14,474 nucleotides of DNA. It comes from an uncultured Flavobacteriales bacterium (lineage in GTDB: Bacteria > Bacteroidota > Bacteroidia > Flavobacteriales_E > Vicingaceae). Location of the stretch: contig CAJXRL010000039.1 of NCBI GenBank assembly GCA_913059105.1, positions 1-14,474 of the forward strand, written 5' to 3'. The notes under the pieces were generated by a model that saw only the letters and a list, made by a program, of their open reading frames with translations, ran no database searches and had not been told where the DNA came from. Shown piece by piece: positions 7,413-14,425 of this stretch; the first letter of the stretch is position 1, and each line of letters starts with the position of its first letter. The position numbers and the translations under genes were made by a program.

Positions 7413-8828
7413 ATGAAAAACGAATTCTCTACTGTTGATGAGCAAGATTTAGCTTACTTTAAATCAGTCGTAACTCAAATGAATTTCTTTACAGAAGCTG
7501 TGATATTAGCTGAATATGATCATGATTATACTGAAGACTTACACTTCAAACCAAATGTTGTACTAATTCCGGAAACTGTTGATCAAATTTCTCGAATTGT
7601 AAAGCATTGTAATTCGAGAAACATTCCAATCACAGTGCGTGGTGCAGGAACAGGTTTAAGCGGTGGAGCGTTGCCTGTATATGGTGGAGTACTGATGAGT
7701 ATGGAGAAGTTGAATAGGATTATTGACATTGATTTAGACAATGCCCAGGCGACTATCGAGCCAGGAGTTATAACGCAAGTTTTTCAAGAGGCTGTGGCAG
7801 CAAAAGGGCTTTTTTACCCCCCAGACCCTGCAAGTAAAGGCAGTTGTTTTATTGGGGGAAATTTGGCTGAAAATAGCGGCGGTCCGAAGGCGGTTAAGTA
7901 TGGAGTTACCAAAGATTATGTTCTAAATTTAGAGGTGGTTTTAGCTGATGGCTCTGTAATTTGGACCGGAGCAAATGTCATTAAAAATGCTACTGGGTTG
8001 AATGTGACTCAACTTATGGTAGGTAGCGAAGGGACATTAGGGATTATTACAAAAGCTGTATTTAGATTGTTGCCATTACCACAAAGAGATATCTTAATGC
8101 TAGTTCCTTTCAAAAAAGCAGAAGAAGCCTGCAAAGCAGTATCTACCATTTTTCAAGCAGGAATAATACCTAGTGGGTTAGAGTTTATGGAAAGAGATGC
8201 TCTCCTTTTTGCCGAGAAATACATTGATGGAATAGAAATAGACATTGATGAAACAGATGAGGCGCATTTGTTAATTGAATTGGATGGAAATGATGAAGGG
8301 ATTTTAATAAAGGAAGCGGAAATGATTCACGACTTACTCTGTAGGTATGATTGTGGAGAAATACTGTTTGCAGACTCTCAAGCTCAAAAAGACAAGTTGT
8401 GGAAATTGAGAAGAAGTTTAGGCGAGGCAGTTAAGGTAAATTCAATTTACAAAGAGGAAGATACGGTGGTGAAAAGAGCTGAATTACCAAGGCTGCTTTT
8501 AGGTGTAAAAGAGATAGGTACTCGTTATGGCTTCAAGTCTGTTTGTTATGGACATGCGGGTGATGGAAATTTACATGTGAATATTTTAAAAGGAGAAATG
8601 AGCGATGCAGAGTGGGTTGGGGAGAAGTTGAAGAAGGGAATTAGAGAAATCTTTGAGTTATGTAAAAAGCTTGGAGGTACAATCTCAGGTGAACACGGTA
8701 TTGGGCTAGTGCAGAAAGAATACATGGATATTGTTTTTTCTCAGCGAGAAATGGAACTTCAAAAAGCTATTAAACAAGCATTCGATCCAAATAGAATTTT
8801 GAATCCGGGAAAAATTTGGAAAGATTAA
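7413..8828 (+). CDS. GlcD-like FAD-binding oxidoreductase (D-lactate/glycolate dehydrogenase type)
   Basis: This 471-residue flavoenzyme of the VAO family oxidises a 2-hydroxy acid, probably D-lactate, glycolate or D-2-hydroxyglutarate, passing electrons to a quinone or electron-transfer protein. The FAD_binding_4 domain covers about 45-220, with the pyrophosphate loop VRGAGTGLSGG at 75-85. The FAD-oxidase C domain carries GHAGDGNLH (380-388) and GEHG (426-429). H381, H388 and E427 match the metal ligands of the D-2-hydroxyglutarate dehydrogenase branch. FDPNRILNPGK at the end is the usual C-terminal motif. No signal peptide or helix is seen, so it is cytoplasmic. It has no iron-sulfur domain and no glcE/glcF-type partners next to it. 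Substrate cannot be chosen from sequence alone. It ends flush against the convergent methyltransferase gene. Confidence 0.9.
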   Translation: MKNEFSTVDEQDLAYFKSVVTQMNFFTEAVILAEYDHDYTEDLHFKPNVVLIPETVDQISRIVKHCNSRNIPITVRGAGTGLSGGALPVYGGVLMSMEKLNRIIDIDLDNAQATIEPGVITQVFQEAVAAKGLFYPPDPASKGSCFIGGNLAENSGGPKAVKYGVTKDYVLNLEVVLADGSVIWTGANVIKNATGLNVTQLMVGSEGTLGIITKAVFRLLPLPQRDILMLVPFKKAEEACKAVSTIFQAGIIPSGLEFMERDALLFAEKYIDGIEIDIDETDEAHLLIELDGNDEGILIKEAEMIHDLLCRYDCGEILFADSQAQKDKLWKLRRSLGEAVKVNSIYKEEDTVVKRAELPRLLLGVKEIGTRYGFKSVCYGHAGDGNLHVNILKGEMSDAEWVGEKLKKGIREIFELCKKLGGTISGEHGIGLVQKEYMDIVFSQREMELQKAIKQAFDPNRILNPGKIWKD

Positions 8829-9554
8829 TTATTCCACCTCAAAAACTACTTGTAGGTAGTTATTAATGGCTCCAATCGGGTTTAACTTCAAATAATAAGT
8901 TGATACCAAATCTAAATATGCTTTAAATTCGTGGGCGGGAACTCCAAACTCATCAAATATAATTAAGTCCCCTTTCTTTAAATGAGGATATAAAGTATTC
9001 AAGCAAAACATAGCAGATGAATATAAATCTCCATCAACATGGATAATTGATTTCATAGAAAAATCAATTTCTGTAGTAGATTTTAGAAGAGTATCTTGAA
9101 ATAAACCTTTAATGAAATTAATTCTATGGTCATTAATGTCTGGGAAGTTTCCTTTTTGATCAAATGTTCCTTTTTTCATACTACCATAATCTTCAGGTAA
9201 ACCTTCATAGGTATCGTATGCATAAAGTTTTGTATCGGGATTCTTATTGTTTTCACTCCACCATCGTAAAGAATCACCTCTAGCAACGCCAAATTCTAAG
9301 TAGTTGATAGGACTGTTAGTTAGATTTAGATGGTTATTTACTAGATTATAGAGATTCTCTCTGTCTTTATGAATAACATTAGAATTGTAGAAGTCGTCAA
9401 ATTCTAGTGTCTCTTTATTAGAATCTACCCATTTCGACAACTTAATTAAATAGCCTGTATAAATGAATAAGTCTGCAGCCCAGCCTAATAGCTTATGAAT
9501 TTTGATGCGTATAAGATTTGCCTTAACTTTTTTTATTATTATAATCTTATTCAT
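8829..9554 (-). CDS. TylF/MycF-type class I SAM-dependent methyltransferase
   Basis: This 241-residue protein fits the TylF/MycF/NovP-related O-methyltransferase group. Evidence is the SAM-binding motif YLEFGVARGDSLRWW (85-99), DTYEGLPEDYG (114-124), HVDGDLYSS (172-180) and DLIIFDEFG (196-204). D174/D176 and D201 are plausible Mg2+ ligands, as in MycF-like enzymes. The N-terminal 45 residues are basic and hydrophobic and may dock it to the membrane. Characterised relatives methylate sugar hydroxyls in natural products; in Bacteroidota they often belong to surface-glycan clusters, but no glycosyltransferase is adjacent. Its start region is very AT-rich and it follows the rplS terminator as a single gene, so recent insertion is possible. 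Acceptor substrate unknown. Confidence 0.8.
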   Translation of the reverse strand: MNKIIIIKKVKANLIRIKIHKLLGWAADLFIYTGYLIKLSKWVDSNKETLEFDDFYNSNVIHKDRENLYNLVNNHLNLTNSPINYLEFGVARGDSLRWWSENNKNPDTKLYAYDTYEGLPEDYGSMKKGTFDQKGNFPDINDHRINFIKGLFQDTLLKSTTEIDFSMKSIIHVDGDLYSSAMFCLNTLYPHLKKGDLIIFDEFGVPAHEFKAYLDLVSTYYLKLNPIGAINNYLQVVFEVE

Positions 9555-9617
9555 GAGATTTTGATTGGAGTGCGAAAATTAATCTAAATAATAGCACATA
9601 TAAAATTTGGGCATAAA

Positions 9618-9642
9618 AAAACCACGCATATAGCGTGGTTTT
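9618..9642 (-). terminator. Terminator after rplS
   Basis: Perfect 10-bp stem: AAAACCACGC-type arm 9618-9627 pairs with 9633-9642, loop ATATA. On the minus strand it lies 18 bases beyond the rplS stop and is followed by a run of T at 9620-9615. It separates trmD-rplS from the methyltransferase gene. Confidence 0.92.
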
Positions 9643-9659
9643 ATATATAACCGTAAAGA

Positions 9660-10016
9660 TTACTTCTTAACGTAAATTTTTTCTTTAATTCTTGCAGACT
9701 TACCTTTTAACTCTCTCAAGTAATAAATTCTAGCTCTTCTTACAGAACCACTTTTTATTATTCTAATGCTTTCCAAGAAAGGAGAAGCTATTGGAAAAAC
9801 TCTTTCAACAGCCATTCCACCTGTAACTTTTCTTACCGTGAAAGTTTCGTTAACACCAGTGTTTCTTCTTTGTATAACAGTGCCTTGAAAAACCTGAGTT
9901 CTTTCTTTCTCACCTTCCTTAATTTTATAAGCTACTGCTATAGTATCACCAGCTCCAAACTGAGGTAGTTCGTGTGTTGGGTTTAAGTCTTGCTCTACGA
10001 ATTTTATTGCGTCCAT
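9660..10016 (-). CDS. rplS: 50S ribosomal protein L19
   Basis: This 118-residue protein is bacterial L19, which sits at the 30S-50S interface of the ribosome. The conserved core is intact: AGDTIAV (22-28), FQGTVIQRRN (43-52), ERVFPI (71-76), and the C-terminal signature VRRARIYYLRELKGK (92-106) followed by SARIKE. Length is normal. It lies 68 bases downstream of trmD on the same strand, the usual trmD-rplS order. The gap holds an inverted repeat that could be a regulatory leader. A strong terminator follows. Confidence 0.98.
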   Translation of the reverse strand: MDAIKFVEQDLNPTHELPQFGAGDTIAVAYKIKEGEKERTQVFQGTVIQRRNTGVNETFTVRKVTGGMAVERVFPIASPFLESIRIIKSGSVRRARIYYLRELKGKSARIKEKIYVKK

Positions 10017-10030
10017 TTCTTCAAAAATTA

Positions 10031-10052
10031 TGCTCTGTAAAAGAGGAGAGCA
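10031..10052 (-). promoter_or_regulatory. Hairpin in the rplS 5' region
   Basis: TGCTCT (10031-10036) is complementary to AGAGCA (10047-10052) with a 10-base, purine-rich (plus strand) loop. The hairpin would sit 14 bases before the rplS ATG, in the 68-base trmD-rplS gap. It could be part of a ribosomal-protein leader through which L19 controls its own translation; leaders of this kind have been described for L19 in some bacteria. No T-run follows, so it is not a typical terminator. Function is inference. Confidence 0.35.
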
Positions 10053-10084
10053 AAAGTAGTATTTTCTATATAAATAGCAACTCC

Positions 10085-10771
10085 TTATTCTGAATATTTT
10101 TTATACAATTCTGGACGCCTAGTTTTCGTTCGTTCTAGGCTCTTTTCATGCCTCCAAATTTCAATTTTTTTCAAGTCTCCGGAGATTAATATGTCAGGAA
10201 CCTTCATGCCTTTGTAATCTGCTGGTCGAGTGTACACGGGCGGAGCTAATAAATTGTCTTGATAAGAATCGGACAGGGCAGAAGTTTCGTCATTTAATAC
10301 GCCGGGTAACAATCGAATAATGCTGTCTGTAAGCACGGCAGCCGCAAGCTCTCCTCCTGAAAGAACATAACTTCCAATTGAGATTTCTTTGGTTATAAAA
10401 GCTTCCCTTGCTCTTTCGTCAATTCCTTTATAATGCCCACAAAGAATCATCAAATTCCCTTTTAAAGACAAGCTGTTACTCAAGGCTTGGTTTAGTTCTT
10501 CTCCATCAGGAGTCATGTAAATTACTTCATCGTAATTTCTTTCTGCCTTTAAGGAAGAAATGCAATTGTCAATGGGCTCCATGGTCATCACCATTCCTGC
10601 ACCACCACCAAAAGCGTAATCATCTACAGATTTTTGCTTCTGAGTAGAAAAGTCTCTCAAATTGTGAATGCAAATTTCTGCCAGGCCTTTTTCTTGTGCT
10701 CTTTTTAATATAGAGGCAGAAAATGGGCCTTCCAACAATTCTGGCAATATCGTAATGATGTCAACTCTCAT
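10085..10771 (-). CDS. trmD: tRNA (guanine-N1-)-methyltransferase TrmD
   Basis: This 228-residue SPOUT-class enzyme makes m1G37 in tRNAs reading CNN/GNN-type codons, which prevents +1 frameshifting. The N-terminal MRVDIITILPEL is canonical. The SAM-binding trefoil knot is seen in YMTPDGE (85-91), LCGHYKGIDERA (110-121) and SIGSYVLSGGELAA (131-144). DYAFGGGAGM (51-60) is the conserved substrate loop. The C-terminal domain contains YTRPADYKG (180-188) and WRHEKSLERTKTRRP (206-220). Length is normal. It is transcribed leftward with rplS from a TAGTTTTG promoter 14 bases before the ATG. Confidence 0.98.
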   Translation of the reverse strand: MRVDIITILPELLEGPFSASILKRAQEKGLAEICIHNLRDFSTQKQKSVDDYAFGGGAGMVMTMEPIDNCISSLKAERNYDEVIYMTPDGEELNQALSNSLSLKGNLMILCGHYKGIDERAREAFITKEISIGSYVLSGGELAAAVLTDSIIRLLPGVLNDETSALSDSYQDNLLAPPVYTRPADYKGMKVPDILISGDLKKIEIWRHEKSLERTKTRRPELYKKYSE

Positions 10772-10784
10772 CGATAATTTTTTA

Positions 10785-10813
10785 CAAAACTAATCGTTTT
10801 AAATCAACTTAAA
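10785..10813 (-). promoter_or_regulatory. Bacteroidota-type promoter for trmD-rplS
   Basis: On the minus strand a perfect -7 box TAGTTTTG (10792-10785; consensus TAnnTTTG) is preceded, after an 18-base spacer, by TTT (10813-10811) as a partial -33 element. The start site would fall within a few bases of the trmD ATG at 10771. It lies back to back with the mltG promoter. Confidence 0.6.
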
Positions 10814-10819
10814 GGGGAG

Positions 10820-10850
10820 TTTAAAAGCTAGAATTGCTTTCTTAATTTTG
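10820..10850 (+). promoter_or_regulatory. Bacteroidota-type promoter for mltG, probably leaderless
   Basis: A perfect -7 box TAATTTTG at 10843-10850 is preceded after 20 bases by TTT (10820-10822). Only six bases separate the -7 box from ATG 10857, so transcription should begin at or next to the start codon. The promoter's TTG (10848) is in frame with the gene and could be mistaken for a start. Confidence 0.6.
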
Positions 10851-10856
10851 ATTTAC

Positions 10857-11903
10857 ATGAAGAAGAAAAATAAAAGTCTAAAGATTGGAGGAATGATTTT
10901 CCTTGCTTTATTTTTAGGAGCTGCTTACCTATTTGTTAATTATTACGGGAAAATCTTCACGGCAAATACGGCTATAGACAAAAATGATCCATACATATAT
11001 GTGCCAACAGGGACAAACATGAATGCATTAGTAGATGAATTGATTGAACAGAAAATTCTGTTGAATAAGAAATCTTTCCTGTGGGTTGCTTCTCAGAAAA
11101 CATTCGCTGTCCCAAAGCCTGGGAAGTATAAGTTGCAAGATGGCATGAATAATAATGAATTAGTTAATCTTTTGCGTTCTGGACAGCAAGAGCCTGTTAA
11201 GCTAACTTTTAATACCATTCGAACACCAAAAGATTTGGCAGGAAAAGTGGGGAGGCAAATAGAGGCTGACTCGGTAGAGGTATTAAAGATGCTTACAAAT
11301 GCAGCAATGGCGCAGAAATATGGATTCAATGAGAAAACATTTATGACTTTATTTATTCCCAACACATATGAGTTGTATTGGAACACTTCTGCAGAGCAGT
11401 TTATAAAACGAATGGCGCAAGAGTATAAAGCTTTTTGGACAGAAGGAAGGAGGTCAAAAGCGAGTGCGTTAAATTTAAGCCAATCTGAAGTTTCTATTCT
11501 AGCATCTGTGGTGCAAGCAGAACAATCGCAACATAGAAATGAACGACCAAAAGTGGCTGGTTTATACATTAACAGAATTAGGAAAGGCATGAAGTTGCAG
11601 TCAGATCCTACAATTATATATGCCATTGGAGATTTTTCGATTAAACGAGTACTCCATAAACACATGAAAATGGATTCGCCTTATAACACTTATTTGTATG
11701 CAGGTTTACCACCAGGCCCAATTAATTTGCCAGAAATTTCTTCAATTGATGCAGTTTTAAATTATGAAAAGCACAAATACATATATATGTGTGCAAAAGC
11801 CGATTTTTCTGGATACCATAATTTCTCACGTTCATTCTTCCAACATAATGCCTATGCAAAGGCATACCGTAATGAGTTGAACAGGAGAAAAATCATGAAA
11901 TAA
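10857..11903 (+). CDS. mltG: Endolytic murein transglycosylase MltG (YceG-like)
   Basis: This 348-residue, single-pass inner-membrane enzyme cuts nascent peptidoglycan strands and is thought to terminate glycan elongation. A short basic N-terminus and one helix (about 9-29) anchor it; the rest is periplasmic. A LysM-like region (about 45-110) precedes the YceG catalytic domain. The catalytic segment reads ILASVVQAEQ (214-223), then ERPKVAGLYINRIRKGMKLQSDPTIIY split over 229-255 and YNTYLYAGLPPGPI (276-289), all typical. E. coli has VEKET where this protein has VQAEQ; the second acidic residue (E222) is kept. I chose ATG 10857 over the in-frame TTG 10848, which belongs to the promoter. It is divergent from trmD and upstream of a phosphohexomutase. 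Confidence 0.94.
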   Translation: MKKKNKSLKIGGMIFLALFLGAAYLFVNYYGKIFTANTAIDKNDPYIYVPTGTNMNALVDELIEQKILLNKKSFLWVASQKTFAVPKPGKYKLQDGMNNNELVNLLRSGQQEPVKLTFNTIRTPKDLAGKVGRQIEADSVEVLKMLTNAAMAQKYGFNEKTFMTLFIPNTYELYWNTSAEQFIKRMAQEYKAFWTEGRRSKASALNLSQSEVSILASVVQAEQSQHRNERPKVAGLYINRIRKGMKLQSDPTIIYAIGDFSIKRVLHKHMKMDSPYNTYLYAGLPPGPINLPEISSIDAVLNYEKHKYIYMCAKADFSGYHNFSRSFFQHNAYAKAYRNELNRRKIMK

Positions 11904-11956
11904 GAAGCTTAAAAATTGCGATTAATTCGGCTTTTACAAGTTCCCACTAATTTTTT

Positions 11957-11964
11957 TACTTTTG
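11957..11964 (+). promoter_or_regulatory. -7 promoter element of the phosphohexomutase gene
   Basis: TACTTTTG is a perfect TAnnTTTG box, 22 bases before the ATG at 11987. A TTT at 11933-11935 lies 21 bases upstream as a weak -33 element. The predicted leader is about 15 bases. It implies this gene is transcribed on its own, not only by read-through from mltG. Confidence 0.55.
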
Positions 11965-11986
11965 CCATCCTTTAAATGAGAAAGAT

Positions 11987-13396
11987 ATGTCAAAAATAAA
12001 GTTTGGAACAGACGGATGGAGAGCCATCATAGCAAAAGATTATACTGTAGATAATGTAGCAAGAGTTTCGCAGGGAACTGCAGATTGGTTAATTGCCAAT
12101 TTCGAAAACCCGTCCTGTGTTATAGGTCATGATTGCAGATATGCAGGTGAGATGTTTGCAGAAACAACAACTAAAGTATTAACAGCAGCAGGTGTTAAAG
12201 TTTTCTTAGCAAAAGGTGCCGTTTCAACGCCAATGGTTTCTTTAGGAAACGTGAAATTGTCGGCTTCATTAGGAGTTGTTATAACTGCTTCTCATAATCC
12301 TCCTTCTTACAATGGCTATAAATTAAAGGGTCATTTTGGTGGTCCTTTATTACCAAAGGAAGTTCAAGAAGTAGAGGATTTAATTCCAGATTCAACTAGC
12401 ATTGATTTAGATTCCATTAAAATGGAAGACTTGGTAGCTCAAGGAAAAGTTGAATATGTTGATTTAGAGCAAATGTACGTTGATCATGTTGAAGCAAACT
12501 TTGACATGAAGTCGATTAGAGAATCAAAAATGAATTTTGCATTTGATGCCATGTTTGGTGCAGGGCAAGATGTTATGAGAAGATTATTGCCAGACCTTAC
12601 CTTCTTGCATTGTGATCACAATCCAGGTTTTGAAGGTCAAGCTCCTGAGCCAATTCACAGAAATTTAATAGAGTTCTCTGAATTATTAAAATTATCTGAT
12701 GGCGATTTAGATTGTGGCCTTGCAGTGGATGGAGATGCTGATCGAATAGGATTATACAATTCAAAAGGAGAATTTATTGATTCTCATCACATTATTCTTT
12801 TGTTAATTAACTACTTATCAAAAGAAAAAAAGATGACAGGCAAGGTGGTTAATGCCTTTTCTGTTTCTCCGAAAATTAAAAAAATGTGTGATGCTTATGG
12901 TATAGATTACGAAGTCACAAAAATTGGATTCAAATACATCGCAGGCCACATGGTTTCTGAAGATGTACTAGTAGGTGGAGAAGAGTCAGGCGGAATCGCA
13001 ATTAAAGGACACATTCCTGAAAGAGATGGAATATGGATGGGCTTAGTAATTTGGGAATACATGGTGAAGTCTGGCAAGTCGTTAGATGATTTAATTGCCG
13101 AAGTATACAATGTAGTTGGACCATTCAAGTTTGAAAGAATTGACTTACACTTAGAGGAGGCTGACAAATTGAGAATTATGGAAAGTTGTAAAAACGACGA
13201 GTACAGTCAGTTTGGTTCTTATAAGGTAGAGCGTATTGAGAAAGTAGATGGTTTTAAATTTCATTTTGCCAACGACGAATGGGTAATGATTCGACCTTCT
13301 GGGACAGAGCCAGTGCTTAGAACATACGCAGAGTCGGCAACAACTGAAGGGGCGTTTAAGATATTGAAAGAGGTTCACGAAACTATTAATGGATAG
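11987..13396 (+). CDS. Phosphoglucomutase/phosphomannomutase family protein
   Basis: This 469-residue alpha-D-phosphohexomutase interconverts hexose 1- and 6-phosphates in the cytoplasm, supplying sugar phosphates for glycan, lipopolysaccharide or nucleotide-sugar synthesis. All four active-site regions are intact. They are TASHNPP with the phosphoserine S102, the metal loop DGDADR (248-253), the sugar-binding GGEESGG (330-336) followed by GHIPERDG, and the phosphate-binding RPSGTEP (436-442). FGTDGWR at 6-12 is the usual N-terminal motif. Whether glucose, mannose or glucosamine phosphate is preferred cannot be told; the sequence does not look like a GlmM. It has its own promoter element 22 bases upstream and ends 25 bases before a strong palindromic terminator. 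Confidence 0.94.
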   Translation: MSKIKFGTDGWRAIIAKDYTVDNVARVSQGTADWLIANFENPSCVIGHDCRYAGEMFAETTTKVLTAAGVKVFLAKGAVSTPMVSLGNVKLSASLGVVITASHNPPSYNGYKLKGHFGGPLLPKEVQEVEDLIPDSTSIDLDSIKMEDLVAQGKVEYVDLEQMYVDHVEANFDMKSIRESKMNFAFDAMFGAGQDVMRRLLPDLTFLHCDHNPGFEGQAPEPIHRNLIEFSELLKLSDGDLDCGLAVDGDADRIGLYNSKGEFIDSHHIILLLINYLSKEKKMTGKVVNAFSVSPKIKKMCDAYGIDYEVTKIGFKYIAGHMVSEDVLVGGEESGGIAIKGHIPERDGIWMGLVIWEYMVKSGKSLDDLIAEVYNVVGPFKFERIDLHLEEADKLRIMESCKNDEYSQFGSYKVERIEKVDGFKFHFANDEWVMIRPSGTEPVLRTYAESATTEGAFKILKEVHETING

Positions 13397-13421
13397 TTGA
13401 CCAACTGAAATATAGGAGCAC

Positions 13422-13459
13422 AAAAAAGCCCTTGCAATTTAAATTGCAAGGGCTTTTTT
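13422..13459. terminator. Bidirectional terminator, perfect 38-bp palindrome
   Basis: Bases 13422-13440 and 13441-13459 are exact inverted repeats (A6, then GCCCTTGCAATTT, mirrored). The hairpin has a GC-rich middle and A/T tracts on both sides, so it ends in a T-run in either direction. It lies 25 bases after the mutase stop and 34 bases after the stop of the convergent T9SS gene. Confidence 0.95.
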
Positions 13460-13493
13460 ATGCTAAACTACATGATTGAATAGTCGGGAATTA

Positions 13494-14425
13494 TCAATGG
13501 TTGCTGTTTCTTACTTTTCCTTGAAAAGTTTTCTTCCTTCCATTGTCGTTTTCAATTTCAACTTGCCAAGCAAAAAGGCCTTGAAGTATATTTCCTGTGC
13601 TATTATTCAATCGGCCATTCCATCCTTGATTTTTATCATTTGTTTTAAAAACAAGCTGTCCTGTCATATCTCTAATTTCTAAAGAAAACTTTGAGAAAGT
13701 ATAAGGTTGTAAAGTCTTTAATATGAACTCTTCATTAATTCCATCATTATTATCAGGGGTAAATGCATTTGGAAAGGCATTCGGGGCAAAATGGTTTTCC
13801 ATTTCTACTGCTTTGGTAATGGTAGAAATGCATCCATCTTTTGAAGTATACTCTAAGTTCATTTCATACATACCTGGGTGTTCAAACCACCAAGCAGTTT
13901 CTTTATTAAATTGCACTCTATCCTTGTGCTTGTCAAAGTACCACATATATTCACCGGGTTGAGGGTTAGTGGCTATTAATCGAATATTCTGATCGTAGAA
14001 TGGATTGTTAATGTTTTCATATTCAAAATCAATAGTTTCTACAGGAGCAATCTCAATGACTTTCGAAAATTTACCTAGAACATTCTCTTCGTTCAAAATA
14101 ATAAAAGTCAACTTATAAGTTCCTTCAGTATTAAAGGTATATGAATTCTTAGAATCCTGTCCCTCTATAACCTTGTCATCTACAAGCCAACTGAACTGTA
14201 AGTCTTCTTCAATGCTTGTGACGTATTCTCCCTCAAATTCAATTAATGAATTAATGCAGGTTTTTGATAAAACATTGATATTTAAAAAATCTAAGTTCGG
14301 AGCAAATTGCTTTTCATCAATAGTTGCAGGGGGAATTGATGGCGTTGACTCGATAGATTCAGTAATTAATTCTTGCTTATCAGCTTCAGTGTTTTTAGCT
14401 TTTTCAGAAGCATTAGGTGCCATTT
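13494..14425 (-). CDS. T9SS type B cargo protein with PKD-like domains, 5'-truncated
   Basis: This is the last ~310 residues of a secreted protein; the coding frame runs to the end of genomic sequence at 14425, where adapter begins. The residue-1 Met (14423) is therefore probably internal. Counting from it, residues 1-40 are an acidic Ser/Thr-rich linker. Residues 45-127 form a PKD-like domain (GTYKLTF at 101-107), 130-208 a second one (PGMYEMNL at 183-190, DGCIST at 196-201), and 215-309 the gliding-motility-associated (CHU_C) type B sorting domain. The latter shows FPNAFTPDNNDGINEEF (217-233), the SLEIRDMTGQLVF strand (247-259) and GWNG (267-270). Such domains direct export through T9SS across the outer membrane. 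The lost N-terminus should hold a signal peptide and perhaps further repeats. Confidence 0.9.

Noticed and set aside
10848..10856. TTG 10848 as the mltG start
   Set aside because: It lies in the last bases of a perfect TAnnTTTG promoter box; ATG 10857 begins the normal basic N-terminus.
11093..11665. Minus-strand 190-residue open frame opposite mltG
   Set aside because: It has no recognisable domain, is rich in Cys/Ser/Phe as expected of an antisense frame, and mltG on the plus strand is intact and conserved.
13151..13423. Minus-strand 90-residue open frame across the end of the mutase gene
   Set aside because: It lies antisense to the conserved C-terminus of the mutase and shows no family motif.
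13422..13459. 38-bp palindrome as an operator or recombination site
   Set aside because: GC-rich stem with A and T tracts between convergent gene ends fits a bidirectional terminator fully.
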